Shown: positions 1-8,191, numbered from the stretch's first letter. The stretch is 17,074 nt of DNA from an uncultured bacterium (GCA_903918555.1 CAIXEV010000012.1:1-17074); one strand, 5' to 3'. The notes: generated by a model not told the origin, from the letters alone. Program-made: numbers and translations.

Positions 1-175
1 GCCAGGGCAGGGCGCCAAGCGTGGCGTCGTGGCTGAAGTCCCCGAGTCGAACGACCCTTCGCACGTCGCCTGCCGGCAGAATGAGCGCGAGGACGCCGAT
101 CGCGCACCACGCGATGCAGACGGCCATCACGGTCTTCAGCAGCCAGGTCGGCGGTTCTCGTCTTGCGTCGGTCAT
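1..175 (-). CDS. Partial membrane protein, N-terminal 58 residues (function unknown)
   Basis: The reading frame starts at an ATG at 175 and runs open to the window edge, so only the N terminus is present. It begins MTDARREPPTWLLK. A hydrophobic stretch from about residue 15 to 32 (TVMAVCIAWCAIGVLALI) is a likely single membrane helix, with a charged N terminus that suggests a cytoplasmic start. A clear Shine-Dalgarno-like AAGAGG (182-187 on the complement) sits 6 nt before the ATG. The gap to the stop of the upstream M28-SBP gene is only 20 nt, so the two are probably co-transcribed and this gene may act with the secreted peptidase. I do not recognise the family from the visible part. Confidence that it is a real gene is good; its function is open. 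Confidence 0.7.
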   Translation of the reverse strand, partial: MTDARREPPTWLLKTVMAVCIAWCAIGVLALILPAGDVRRVVRLGDFSHDATLGALPW

Positions 176-195
176 CGCGCGCCTCTTGGAACGGA

Positions 196-1854
196 CTACT
201 TCTTCGAGGCTGCCTCGCCACCGGTCGCGTACTTCTCGCGGATTCGCGCGAGTTCACCCGAGTCCACGAGTCCCTTCACCGCCGCACCAAGCGCCTCGCG
301 CAGCTTCGCGTCGTCGGCGCGGCAGAGGATCGCGGTCGGCTCGGCCGCGAGGCGCACCACGCGGTACGCAGGGTCGCGCGCCGCGCGCGCCTCGAGCGCA
401 AGCGCATCGCCCGCGAAGGCGTCGAGCTCGCCCTTCGTGATCTTGGCCGCGATCGCGCCTTCGGGCTCGGTCGCGACGACGGGCTTCGCGTTCGGCCGCT
501 GCACGGCGAGGTACATCGCGGCGGCGGTGTTCGCACGCACCGCGACCTTCAGCGTCGAGAGATCGCTCTCCGCCGTGATCGGCGAGTCCTTCGCGACGAG
601 CAGCGCCGGCCCGCTCGCGTCGAGATACGCAGGCTCGATCGCTGCAATCGGCCGCGACAGCGCGGCTGCCTGCGCAAGCGTCGTCGACGCGCCGTTCAGC
701 ACGATGTCGATCTCGCCAGCGGCAAGCGCCGACGCCTGTTCCGCAAGCGTGACCTGCTTCTCCTCGAAGGTCCAGCCGGTCGCCTTCGCAAACGCGGCGA
801 TCACGGCGGCATCGAGGCCACGATCGGGATTCCGCCGCGTGGCCGCCTGCCAGTACGGCGCGTTCGGCAGCGTGCGGCCCACGCGGATCGCGCGCGTCGG
901 CTTGCCGTCGGCGCCGATCACGGGCGACACATCGAAGCGTGGCGCCATCTCCTTCGCGTAGGTGCGCACCGCGAGCGCGACGAGCGTGGCCGTGCGCGCT
1001 GCGAGGTTCACATCGACCTTGTCCGCGTGGTCGGTGACCTTGTGGTAGTCCTCGTGGTCTTCGCAGCTGAAGAGAACCGCAGGAATTCCCGCGCGCAGGA
1101 ACGGCCCTTGGTCGCTGCGGTCGAGCCAGTCGGGATGCGTGTCGACCTTCATCTCGATCGGCACCTTGGGCGCGAGCCGCACGAGGAGATCGACGAGCAC
1201 CTTGCCCTTCGGCCCGCCGTCGAGGCGGATCGCGCCATCGGGCTGGCGCGAGATCATGTCCATGTTGAAGAGGCCGCGGATGCGCGCGGGCGGCAGCGTC
1301 TCTTCCTCGAGAAACGCGCGGCTTCCGATCAGCCCCATTTCCTCGCCGGTGAAGCCGACGAAGACCACGCCGACATTGAGCGCATCGTCACGCAGCGCGT
1401 TCGCGACGGCGATCATGCCCGAGATGCCGCTCGCGTTGTCGTCTGCGCCGTTGAAGATGCGGTCCTCGCCCGACTTCGCGGGCGGAAGATGATCGAAGTG
1501 CGCGGTGACGAGGATGAACTCGCCGCTCGGGTTCGGGCCCTTGGGCGCATGCCACGCGACGACATTCGGCGCAGCGTTCGGGAAGCGCCCGACGGGAACG
1601 AGCATCGAGCCGCGGCCTTCGAGCGGCGCTGCGCCCGCGGCGGCCAGCTTGTCGGCGAGCAGCTGCGCGGCGCGCTTGCCTTCCTCGCTCTGGAAGTGGC
1701 GGCCGTTCATCTCGTCCGAAGCGAACTCGGCGATGTCGGACTTGATCGCGGCCGGGTCGACCTTCGGAAGCGGGGCGGTGTCGTCTGCCGCACGGGCGAA
1801 CGCCGGGAGGACGAGCGCGAGGACCGACAGGCCAAGGGCGAGAAATCGCTGCAT
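196..1854 (-). CDS. Secreted M28-family zinc aminopeptidase fused to a C-terminal SBP_bac_3 solute-binding domain
   Basis: This is a 552-residue exported protein. The start is placed at the ATG at 1854, not the in-frame ATG at 1872, because MQRFLALGLSVLALVLPAFARA is a classic signal peptide and a TACGCT box lies 6 nt upstream. Residues about 30-305 are an M28 peptidase domain. The co-catalytic metal ligands can be read as His119 and Asp121 (HFD), Asp139 (GADDNASG), the Glu171-Glu172 pair (TGEEMG), Asp199 (NMDM) and His271 (DYHKVTD), so it should be an active zinc exopeptidase or related amidohydrolase. Residues about 320-545 resemble a family 3 periplasmic solute-binding domain (GLDAAVIAAFAKATGW, then GEIDIVLNGAS, a SRPI turn, and a late GELDAFAGDA segment). 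The Arg that binds the amino-acid carboxylate in this family (TxxR) reads TLAQ here, so the ligand may not be a standard alpha-amino acid, while the later Asp is kept. The protein probably acts in the periplasm or outside the cell. A membrane-protein gene follows 20 nt downstream. The domain assignments are firm; the role of the fusion is unknown. Confidence 0.9.
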   Translation of the reverse strand: MQRFLALGLSVLALVLPAFARAADDTAPLPKVDPAAIKSDIAEFASDEMNGRHFQSEEGKRAAQLLADKLAAAGAAPLEGRGSMLVPVGRFPNAAPNVVAWHAPKGPNPSGEFILVTAHFDHLPPAKSGEDRIFNGADDNASGISGMIAVANALRDDALNVGVVFVGFTGEEMGLIGSRAFLEEETLPPARIRGLFNMDMISRQPDGAIRLDGGPKGKVLVDLLVRLAPKVPIEMKVDTHPDWLDRSDQGPFLRAGIPAVLFSCEDHEDYHKVTDHADKVDVNLAARTATLVALAVRTYAKEMAPRFDVSPVIGADGKPTRAIRVGRTLPNAPYWQAATRRNPDRGLDAAVIAAFAKATGWTFEEKQVTLAEQASALAAGEIDIVLNGASTTLAQAAALSRPIAAIEPAYLDASGPALLVAKDSPITAESDLSTLKVAVRANTAAAMYLAVQRPNAKPVVATEPEGAIAAKITKGELDAFAGDALALEARAARDPAYRVVRLAAEPTAILCRADDAKLREALGAAVKGLVDSGELARIREKYATGGEAASKK

Positions 1855-1860
1855 CCGAAC

Positions 1861-1866
1861 AGCGTA
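1861..1866 (-). promoter_or_regulatory. Candidate -10 box (TACGCT) for leaderless M28-SBP gene
   Basis: On the minus strand TACGCT is separated from the ATG at 1854 by exactly 6 nt. A -10 box at this distance puts the transcription start at or next to the A of the ATG, giving a leaderless mRNA. No convincing -35 hexamer is visible. The same arrangement recurs before several other genes in the window, which is the main support. Confidence 0.5.
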
Positions 1867-1877
1867 GCCCAACGCAG

Positions 1878-1883
1878 TAGAAT
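1878..1883 (+). promoter_or_regulatory. Candidate -10 box (TAGAAT) for leaderless FkbM-like gene
   Basis: TAGAAT is one base from the TATAAT consensus and lies 6 nt before the GTG at 1890. It would direct transcription starting at the start codon. It shares a 35-bp gap with the opposing box of the M28-SBP gene, so the two promoters are back to back and each upstream region lies inside the other gene. No good -35 hexamer was seen. Confidence 0.55.
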
Positions 1884-1889
1884 CGCGCC

Positions 1890-2717
1890 GTGCCGTCGCC
1901 GAAACCCAACGAACCGATCCAGCGATCGCTGACCCACTCGATCCGCCTGCCCGACCTCGTGCGGGTCGGAAGCGACTCGGACGGCGGCTATGTCGTGCCG
2001 CGGTCGGCGGTGGCCTCGTGCGACGGCATCCTCGGGCTTGGCGTCCACGCCGACTGGTCGTTCGAGCAGGACGCGCTGGCGCTGACGGGTTCGGGCCGCG
2101 CGCACCTCTACGACGCCACGACGACCCTCCCGTGGCTCGTGGGCCGCATGCCGATGGGTGTCCTGCGCCTGATCGGCGGCGCGCTGTCGGCGCAGCCGCG
2201 GCGCATGCGCGACGGCGTCAACCGCCTCACCGCGCCGTTCCGCTATCGGCGCTTCTTCCGCGGCGCGGTCCGCCACTACCGGCAGATGATCGGCCATCGC
2301 GCCGACCCGGGCTGGGTCGACCCCGCCACCGCGATCGCGCGTCTTCGCGAGGCCGGCGCCACGCGCATCCTGCTCAAGATGGATATCGAAGGCGGCGAGT
2401 ACGAAGTGCTGCCGCGCATCGACGAGTGGGGCGAGCCGGTCGATCTTCTTCTCGTCGAGTTCCACGGGATCGGGGACGACCCCGCGCGCTTCAACGCGCT
2501 GATGCGCACGATCGCCCGGCTGTTCGTGCCCGTCCATCTCCACGGCAACAACTCGCAGCCGCTCACGCCGGACGGATTCCCCGGCATGGTCGAGATCACC
2601 TTCCTCGCCCGGCGGCTCGTGCCCGCGGGCTCGGCGCCCGAGCCGTTCTCGTACCCGATCCCCGAGCTCGACCGCCGCAGCTCGCTGCGGGGGCCCGAGC
2701 TCTCGTTCACCGCGTGA
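1890..2717 (+). CDS. FkbM/METTL24-like family methyltransferase
   Basis: This is a 275-residue cytosolic protein with no signal peptide. It starts at a GTG 6 nt after a TAGAAT box. The N-terminal LVRVGSDSDGGYVVP (residues 23-37) matches the 'RiGsdnDGGYv' opening of FkbM/METTL24-like methyltransferases. GILGLGVHADWSFEQ (about 46-60) sits where the SAM-binding motif I ('fGig.d.sFE') is expected. KMDIEGGEYEVL (163-174) is the conserved 'KiDIEGsE' motif, followed by LLLVEFHG. Family members transfer a methyl group from S-adenosylmethionine, often to a sugar or small-molecule hydroxyl; the substrate here cannot be read. Residues about 85-125 form an Arg-rich insert. It lies just upstream of the polysaccharide cassette on the same strand, so a role in glycan methylation is plausible, but a 166-bp gap separates them. 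Family is fairly sure, substrate unknown. Confidence 0.8.
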   Translation: MPSPKPNEPIQRSLTHSIRLPDLVRVGSDSDGGYVVPRSAVASCDGILGLGVHADWSFEQDALALTGSGRAHLYDATTTLPWLVGRMPMGVLRLIGGALSAQPRRMRDGVNRLTAPFRYRRFFRGAVRHYRQMIGHRADPGWVDPATAIARLREAGATRILLKMDIEGGEYEVLPRIDEWGEPVDLLLVEFHGIGDDPARFNALMRTIARLFVPVHLHGNNSQPLTPDGFPGMVEITFLARRLVPAGSAPEPFSYPIPELDRRSSLRGPELSFTA

Positions 2718-2735
2718 CGCGCGAAAAGCGCGCGT
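2717..2735 (+). terminator. GC-rich hairpin directly after the FkbM-like stop codon
   Basis: ACGCGCG, loop AAAAG, CGCGCGT forms a perfect 7-bp stem that starts at the last base of the TGA stop. There is no T-tract after it, so it is at best a weak or factor-assisted terminator, or an mRNA-end stabiliser. Confidence 0.35.
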
Positions 2736-2883
2736 CCGGCTCGGCATTCGCGCCCGCGATTTGATTTATCCGCGAACCGAACCTGCCGATGGAGGAGTAC
2801 ATTTGCTCCCTTCCCCGCGCGCCCTGTCCCGGCGCGGGGCTGTCCACGATCCCTCGAACGGCCTCCTCAGAGACTCACTCGCG
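2736..2883 (+). other. Intergenic leader before asnB, weak promoter candidate
   Basis: This stretch has no credible gene; an in-frame extension of the asnB reading frame exists but is not supported. It is locally more AT-rich around 2755-2770 (ATTTGATTTAT) and holds a TACATT hexamer at 2798-2803 that could be a -10 box. If so, the asnB cassette would have a leader of roughly 70-80 nt, unlike the leaderless genes elsewhere in the window. No Shine-Dalgarno is seen before the ATG at 2884. Confidence 0.3.
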
Positions 2884-4785
2884 ATGTGCGGAATCATCGG
2901 TTACTCAGGCCGTTTCGAACACGGGTCGCTCGAGGGCGGCATCCGCGCGATGTCCCATCGCGGCCCCGATGACGCGGGCTCGTACTTCAACGACGGCGCC
3001 GGCGTCGGCCTCGGCCACGCGCGCCTGTCGATCATCGACCTCTCGCCGCTCGGCCACCAGCCGATGCAGGCGCTCGACGGCGCGGTGCAGCTCGTCTTCA
3101 ACGGCGAGATCTACAACTACCGCGAGCTGCGCAAGGAACTCGAGGCGAAGGGCCACGCCTTCCGCGGCCATTCCGACACCGAGGTGATCCTGCATCTCTA
3201 TCTCGAGGAAGGCGAGAAGATGCTGTCGCGCCTCAACGGCATCTTCACCGTCGCGTTCTTCGACGCGCGCACGGGAACGACGCTGGTCGCGCGCGACGCG
3301 CTCGGCGTGAAGCCGCTGTACTACACCGTGCAGCCGCAGGGCATCGCGTTCGCAAGCGAGATCAAGGGCCTGCTGCGGCTCGTGCCGGGCCTGCGCGAAC
3401 TCGATGTCGCGGCGCTCCACCGATATCTCAGCTTTCTCTGGTGCCCGGGTGAGGGCACGCCGCTCAAGGCGGTGCGCAAGCTCCTGCCCGGCGAGGCGAT
3501 GGTGCTGCGCGACGGCGCGATCGAGCGTCGCTTCACCTGGTACCAGCTGCCCGCGTTCCGCGGCGTCGCGCGCGATCTCGACGAGCGCGCGTCGGTCGAG
3601 GGCACCGAGCGCTTCGTGCGCGCGGCCGTGCAGCGCCAGATGGTCGCCGATGTCCCCGTCGGCGCGTTCCTCTCGGGTGGCCTCGATTCGAGCGCGGTCG
3701 TGGCGTTTGCGCGCGAAACGGCGCCCGATCTCCAGTGCTTCACCATCCGTCAGATCGGCGGCGCCGAACAAGGCGTCACCGACGACCTGCCGTACGCGGA
3801 GAAGGTCGCGAAGCATCTCGGCGTCAGGCTCCACACCGTCGAGATCGAGGCGAGCCGCATGGCGGGCGACCTCGAGCGCATGATCTGGCAGCTCGACGAG
3901 CCGCTCGCGGATCCTGCGCCGTTGAATGTGCTCTACATCTGCGAGCTTGCGCGCAAGAGCGGCATGAAGGTGCTGCTCTCGGGCGCCGGCGGCGACGATC
4001 TCTTCACGGGCTACCGACGCCACCGCGCCGTCGAGCTCGAGCGCTGGTGGAGCTGGCTGCCGGCCGGCGTGCGCCGCGGCCTCGAGGGCGCGACCTCGCG
4101 GCTCGACCAGCGCCGCGCGACATCGCGGCGCCTTGCGAAGCTCTTCGACGGCGCAGGCCTCTCAGGCGACGAGCGCATCGCGAACTACTTCCGCTGGTCG
4201 CGCGAGGACAACCTGCTCTCGCTCTACACGCCGTCCGCGCGCGCCGCGCTCGGCGGCGAGACCGCGCTCGCGCCGATGCTCGACTTCATGAGGCCGCTGC
4301 CCGCGTCGCTTCCGCCGCTCGAGCGGATGCTCGCGCTCGAGCAGCGCTTCTTCCTCGCCGACCACAACCTGCCGTACACCGACAAGATGTCGATGGCCGT
4401 CGGCGTCGAGGTGCGCGTGCCGCTCCTCGACCTCGAGCTCGTCGACTTCGCCGCGCGCATCCCGACGGGCGTCAAGCAGAAGGGCGGCGTCGGCAAGTGG
4501 GTCTTCAAGAAGGCGATGGAGCCGTATCTCCCGCACGATGTGATCTACCGCCCGAAGTCCGGCTTCGGCGCGCCGCTGCGGCGCTGGATGCAGGGCGAGC
4601 TTCGGCCGCTCGTCGGCGACCTCCTCGGCGAGGCCAGCCTGCGCAAGCGGGGTCTCTTTGACCCAGTGGCGGTGAGCAGGCTGATCGAGGCAAACCAAGC
4701 CGGGCGCGTCGACGCGAACTACACGCTGCTCTCGCTGCTTTCGATCGAGATCTGGTGCCGTCGCTTCATCGACAGCGCTGTCTGA
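2884..4785 (+). CDS. asnB: Asparagine synthase (glutamine-hydrolysing)-type amidotransferase of a polysaccharide cluster
   Basis: This is a 633-residue two-domain enzyme. The start at 2884 is fixed by MCGIIGYSG: Met removal exposes Cys2, the N-terminal nucleophile of class II glutaminase domains. The glutaminase half shows SHRGPDD, LGHARLSIIDLSPLGHQPM and NGEIYNYREL. The synthetase half has the ATP pyrophosphatase loop SGGLDSS at residues 264-270, LSGAGGDDLFTGYRRH, DKMSMAVGVEVRVPLLD and KSGFGAPLRRW. Length matches the roughly 620-650-residue family. The canonical reaction is aspartate + glutamine + ATP to asparagine + glutamate + AMP + PPi. However, homologues in capsule, O-antigen and exosortase-linked loci are thought to amidate carboxyl groups of sugars. 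Its place at the head of a sugar-gene run favours that role. An ordinary asparagine synthetase cannot be excluded from sequence alone. Confidence 0.9.
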   Translation: MCGIIGYSGRFEHGSLEGGIRAMSHRGPDDAGSYFNDGAGVGLGHARLSIIDLSPLGHQPMQALDGAVQLVFNGEIYNYRELRKELEAKGHAFRGHSDTEVILHLYLEEGEKMLSRLNGIFTVAFFDARTGTTLVARDALGVKPLYYTVQPQGIAFASEIKGLLRLVPGLRELDVAALHRYLSFLWCPGEGTPLKAVRKLLPGEAMVLRDGAIERRFTWYQLPAFRGVARDLDERASVEGTERFVRAAVQRQMVADVPVGAFLSGGLDSSAVVAFARETAPDLQCFTIRQIGGAEQGVTDDLPYAEKVAKHLGVRLHTVEIEASRMAGDLERMIWQLDEPLADPAPLNVLYICELARKSGMKVLLSGAGGDDLFTGYRRHRAVELERWWSWLPAGVRRGLEGATSRLDQRRATSRRLAKLFDGAGLSGDERIANYFRWSREDNLLSLYTPSARAALGGETALAPMLDFMRPLPASLPPLERMLALEQRFFLADHNLPYTDKMSMAVGVEVRVPLLDLELVDFAARIPTGVKQKGGVGKWVFKKAMEPYLPHDVIYRPKSGFGAPLRRWMQGELRPLVGDLLGEASLRKRGLFDPVAVSRLIEANQAGRVDANYTLLSLLSIEIWCRRFIDSAV

Positions 4786-4923
4786 TAACGGCACGCACAG
4801 CCACCGCGAATTTCATGCGAACCGCGGGTGTTTCACCGAGGATCGTGCGCTCCGAGCGCCGATAGTACGAAACCCCTGCGCGAGCAGAGCGGACGAGCGT
4901 CCCGAGTTCGAGCGAGATCCCCA
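4786..4923 (+). other. Intergenic gap between asnB and the oxidoreductase
   Basis: No gene is supported here, although the downstream frame stays open back to an ATG at 4828. A small hairpin GCGCT-CCG-AGCGC lies at 4847-4859 without a T-tract. No clear -10 box at a useful distance was found, so readthrough from asnB is possible. Confidence 0.3.
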
Positions 4924-7065
4924 TTGAAACAGATTCTGCAGTCTCTCAAGAACGGCTCCACCGAGGTTGCCGAGGTTCCGTGCCCCGCTGCGAAGCGAGG
5001 TCATCTCCTCGTGCGAACATCGCGCACGCTCGTCTCCGTCGGCACCGAGCGCATGCTCGTCGATTTCGGCAAGGCAGGATGGATCGAGAAGGCGCGCCAG
5101 CAGCCCGACAAGGTGCGCATGGTCTGGGACAAGATGAAGACCGACGGCATCATGCCGACGCTCGAGGCCGTGTTCAACAAGCTCGACCAGCCGCTGCCGC
5201 TTGGCTACTGCAATGTCGGCGGCGTGATGGAGGTCGGCAGCGGACTCGTCGGCTACGCGCCCGGCGACCGCATCGTCTCGAACGGCAAGCACGCCGAAGC
5301 GGTGTGCGTGCCCATCAACCTCACCGCGCGCGTTCCCGACAATGTCAGCGACGAGGAGGCCGCGTTCACCGTGCTCGGCGCGATCGCGCTGCAGGGGATC
5401 CGCCTCGTCCAGCCATCGCTCGGCGAGACCGTCGTCGTCACGGGCCTCGGCCTCATCGGCCTCGTCACCGTGCAGCTCCTCCGTTCGCACGGCTGCCGCG
5501 TGCTCGGCCTCGACTTCGACCCCGAGAAGCTCGAGATGGCGAGGAAGTTCGGCGCGGAGGTCGTGAACATCGGCGCGGGGCAGGACCCTGTCGCCGCCGC
5601 GCAGGCGTTCTCGCGCGGCCGCGGCGTCGACGCAGTCATCATCACCGCCGCGACCAAGTCGAACGAGCCCATGCACCAGGCTGCGCTGATGTGCCGCAAG
5701 CGCGGCCGCATCGTGCTCGTCGGCGTGACGGGCCTCGAGCTCTCCCGCGCGGATTTCTTCGAGAAGGAACTCACTTTCCAGGTCTCGTGCTCGTACGGCC
5801 CCGGCCGCTACGACCCGAACTACGAGGAGCGCGGCAACGACTATCCCGTCGGCTTCGTCCGCTGGACCGAGCAGCGCAACTTCGAGGCCGTGCTCGACAT
5901 GATGTCGGACGGCCGGCTCGATGTGAAGCCGCTCATCTCGCATCGCTTCGCGATCAACGACGCCGAGCAGGCGTACGAACTCGTCGCGGGCGGCGCGCCG
6001 AGCCTCGGGATCCTGCTTGAGTATCCGACGCCGGCCGTGAAGCCCGACGCAGAGGTGCGCCGCACCTCGGTCGAGCTTCCGAAGCCAGCGGCCGCGCCCG
6101 CGAAGGGCGCTGCGTCGATCGGCTTCATCGGTTCGGGCAACTACGCGACCGCCGTCCTGATCCCCGCGTTCAAGGACGCCGGCGCGCGGCTGCGCACCGT
6201 CGCCTCGAGCGGCGGCGTGAGCGGCCTGCACGCGGGCCGCAAGTTCGGCTTCGAGTCGACCACGACCGACACCGACGGCGTCTTCCGCGACGAGAGCGTC
6301 AACACGATCGTCATCTCGACGCGCCACGACTCGCACGCCTCGATGGTGTGCCAGGCGCTGCGCGCGGGCAAGCATGTCTTCGTCGAGAAGCCGATCGCGC
6401 TCAAGACCGACGAACTGCGAGAGATCGAGGCCGCGCGCGCCGACGCCGCGAAGAAGGGCGCCGCGCCGATCGTGATGGTCGGCTTCAACCGACGCTTCGC
6501 GCCGCAGGTGGCGAAGCTCAAGTCGCTCCTCAAGGGCGCGAGCGGGCCGAAGTCGTTCATCATGACCGTGAACGCCGGCGCGATTCCCGCCGAGCACTGG
6601 ACGCAGGACCGCGATGTCGGCGGCGGCCGCATCGTCGGCGAGGGCTGCCACTTCATCGATCTCCTGCGATTCCTCGCGGGCGAGCGCATCACCTCGGTGC
6701 GCGCGCACGCGATGGAGGCGAAGTCGGGCGACACGGTGTCGATCGACCTCGGCTTCGCGGACGGCTCGATCGGCACGGTCCACTACTTCGCGAACGGATC
6801 GAAGTCGTTCCCCAAGGAGCGCATCGAGGTCTTCGCGCAGGGCCGCGTCATCCAGCTCGACAACTTCCGCAAGATGACCGGCTTCGGCTGGCCGAAGTTC
6901 TCGAAGATGAACCTCTGGCGCCAGGACAAGGGCCAGAAGGCCTGCGCCGCTGCGTTCGTCGATGCGATCGCCTCGGGCGGCGCGTCGCCGATCCCGTTCG
7001 AGGAGCTGATCGAGGTCGCCGAGGCGACCATCGCCGCGGCCGACCTCGCGCGCACGAGCCGCTGA
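4924..7065 (+). CDS. Bi-domain oxidoreductase: zinc-type alcohol dehydrogenase-like domain fused to Gfo/Idh/MocA domain
   Basis: The 713-residue product starts at a TTG (4924). The mature family begins MKQ(V/I)LQ.LK.G.TE, and here the frame reads (L)KQILQSLKNGSTEVAEVP. The upstream ATG at 4828 would add 32 unrelated residues. The first half (1 to about 370) is an MDR-type dehydrogenase: TLVSVGTERMLVDFGKAG, LGYCNVGGV, and the nucleotide-binding turn GLGLIG at about 174-179. The second half (about 398 onward) is a Gfo/Idh/MocA domain with a second Rossmann turn GFIGSGNYA (400-408), the EKPIA motif (488-492) whose Lys is used in catalysis, and GEGCHFID (572-579). Such fusions occur next to heparinase-like and glycosyltransferase genes in capsule and O-antigen loci and presumably oxidise or reduce a sugar or glycan intermediate. 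The substrate is not established. It is separated from wecB by 25 nt. Confidence 0.9.
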   Translation: MKQILQSLKNGSTEVAEVPCPAAKRGHLLVRTSRTLVSVGTERMLVDFGKAGWIEKARQQPDKVRMVWDKMKTDGIMPTLEAVFNKLDQPLPLGYCNVGGVMEVGSGLVGYAPGDRIVSNGKHAEAVCVPINLTARVPDNVSDEEAAFTVLGAIALQGIRLVQPSLGETVVVTGLGLIGLVTVQLLRSHGCRVLGLDFDPEKLEMARKFGAEVVNIGAGQDPVAAAQAFSRGRGVDAVIITAATKSNEPMHQAALMCRKRGRIVLVGVTGLELSRADFFEKELTFQVSCSYGPGRYDPNYEERGNDYPVGFVRWTEQRNFEAVLDMMSDGRLDVKPLISHRFAINDAEQAYELVAGGAPSLGILLEYPTPAVKPDAEVRRTSVELPKPAAAPAKGAASIGFIGSGNYATAVLIPAFKDAGARLRTVASSGGVSGLHAGRKFGFESTTTDTDGVFRDESVNTIVISTRHDSHASMVCQALRAGKHVFVEKPIALKTDELREIEAARADAAKKGAAPIVMVGFNRRFAPQVAKLKSLLKGASGPKSFIMTVNAGAIPAEHWTQDRDVGGGRIVGEGCHFIDLLRFLAGERITSVRAHAMEAKSGDTVSIDLGFADGSIGTVHYFANGSKSFPKERIEVFAQGRVIQLDNFRKMTGFGWPKFSKMNLWRQDKGQKACAAAFVDAIASGGASPIPFEELIEVAEATIAAADLARTSR

Positions 7066-7090
7066 GATTCATACAAGACACGGTGAAACC

Positions 7091-8191
7091 ATGAGCACGA
7101 TCCTCGTCGACATCATCGCGGGCGCACGCCCGAACTTCATGAAGATCGCGCCGATCATCCACGCGATCCAGGCGCGCGAGAAGCAGGGCGGCCCGGTCCG
7201 CTACCGCCTCGTCCACACGGGCCAGCACTACGACGAGAAGATGTCGGGCGACTTCTTCCGCCAGCTCGGGATTCCCGCGCCCGATGTCAACCTCGAGGTC
7301 GGCTCGGGCTCGCACGCCGAGCAGACCGCGTCGATCATGACGCGCTACGAGAAGCTGCTCCTCGAGAAGAAGCCCGCGCTCTGCCTCGTCGTCGGCGATG
7401 TGACGAGCACGATGGCCTGCGCGATCGCCGCGCAGAAGCTCTGGGTGAAGGTGGCGCATGTCGAGGCGGGCATCCGCTCGGGCGACTGGACGATGCCCGA
7501 GGAGATCAACCGCATGGTGACCGACGCGATCACCAACTATTTCTTCACGACGAGCGAGCACGCGAACCGCAACCTGCGCGGCGCGGGCGTGTCCGACGAC
7601 CGGATCTTCTTCGTCGGCAACACCATGATCGACACGCTGCGCGCGAACATGGACCGCCTCGCGAAGCCCGCTTTCTTCGATGACATCGGCCTGAAGCCGA
7701 AGTCGTACTTCGTGATGACGATGCACCGCCCCGCGAACGTCGACTCGGGCAGCACCTTCACGAAGCTCCTCGACGCGATCATCGCCGGGACGCGCGGCGA
7801 ACCCGTCGTCTTCCCCGTGCATCCGCGCACCGCGAAGACGATGCGCGAGATGGGCGGCCTGCCCGCGAGCCTCAAGCTCGTCGATCCGCAGCCGTACCTC
7901 GAGTTCAACTACCTCGTGAAGCACGCGAAGGCGGTCATCACCGATTCGGGCGGAATCACCGAGGAAACCACGGTGATGGGCGTGCCGTGCCTCACGATGC
8001 GCGACAACACCGAGCGGCCCGAGACCATCGAGCTCGGCACGAACGAACTCATCGGAACGAACCCCGCCGCGCTCAAGCCCGCGCTCGACCGCCTCTTCGC
8101 GGGCGAGTGGAAGAAGGGCGGCATCCCGCCGCTCTGGGACGGCAAGACGAGCGAGCGCATCGTCGCGCATCTCGAGAAGCTGCTCGCCTGA
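7091..8191 (+). CDS. wecB: UDP-N-acetylglucosamine 2-epimerase (non-hydrolysing)
   Basis: This 366-residue cytosolic enzyme interconverts UDP-GlcNAc and UDP-ManNAc, the precursor of N-acetylmannosamine and N-acetylmannosaminuronic acid in surface glycans. The family signature is complete: the N-terminal GARPNFMKIAPII, LVHTGQHYDEKMS, VVGDVTSTMACAIAA, the central HVEAGIRSGDWTMPEEINR, TMHRPANVD with the catalytic-region His, VHPRT, SGGITEETTVMGVPCLTMRDNTERPE, and GTNELIG. Length is typical (about 360-380). The ATG is 25 nt after the oxidoreductase stop and 26 nt separate it from the heparinase-like gene, so all are probably one transcript. No wecC-like UDP-ManNAc dehydrogenase is in the window; the bi-domain oxidoreductase next door might supply oxidation, but that is only inference. 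Confidence 0.95.
   Translation: MSTILVDIIAGARPNFMKIAPIIHAIQAREKQGGPVRYRLVHTGQHYDEKMSGDFFRQLGIPAPDVNLEVGSGSHAEQTASIMTRYEKLLLEKKPALCLVVGDVTSTMACAIAAQKLWVKVAHVEAGIRSGDWTMPEEINRMVTDAITNYFFTTSEHANRNLRGAGVSDDRIFFVGNTMIDTLRANMDRLAKPAFFDDIGLKPKSYFVMTMHRPANVDSGSTFTKLLDAIIAGTRGEPVVFPVHPRTAKTMREMGGLPASLKLVDPQPYLEFNYLVKHAKAVITDSGGITEETTVMGVPCLTMRDNTERPETIELGTNELIGTNPAALKPALDRLFAGEWKKGGIPPLWDGKTSERIVAHLEKLLA

Noticed and set aside
1855..1872. Upstream ATG at 1872 as the M28-SBP start
   Set aside because: It would place six residues before a well-formed signal peptide and would include the candidate TACGCT box in the coding region.
163..1932. Long plus-strand open frame (589 codons) opposite the M28-SBP gene
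   Set aside because: It is Arg/Ala-rich without family motifs and lies antisense to a gene with full catalytic motifs; in DNA this rich in GC such shadow frames are expected.
4813..6783. 656-codon minus-strand frame opposite the oxidoreductase
   Set aside because: It is the antisense shadow of a gene with two clear Rossmann domains; its translation is Arg/Ala/Asp-rich and motif-free.
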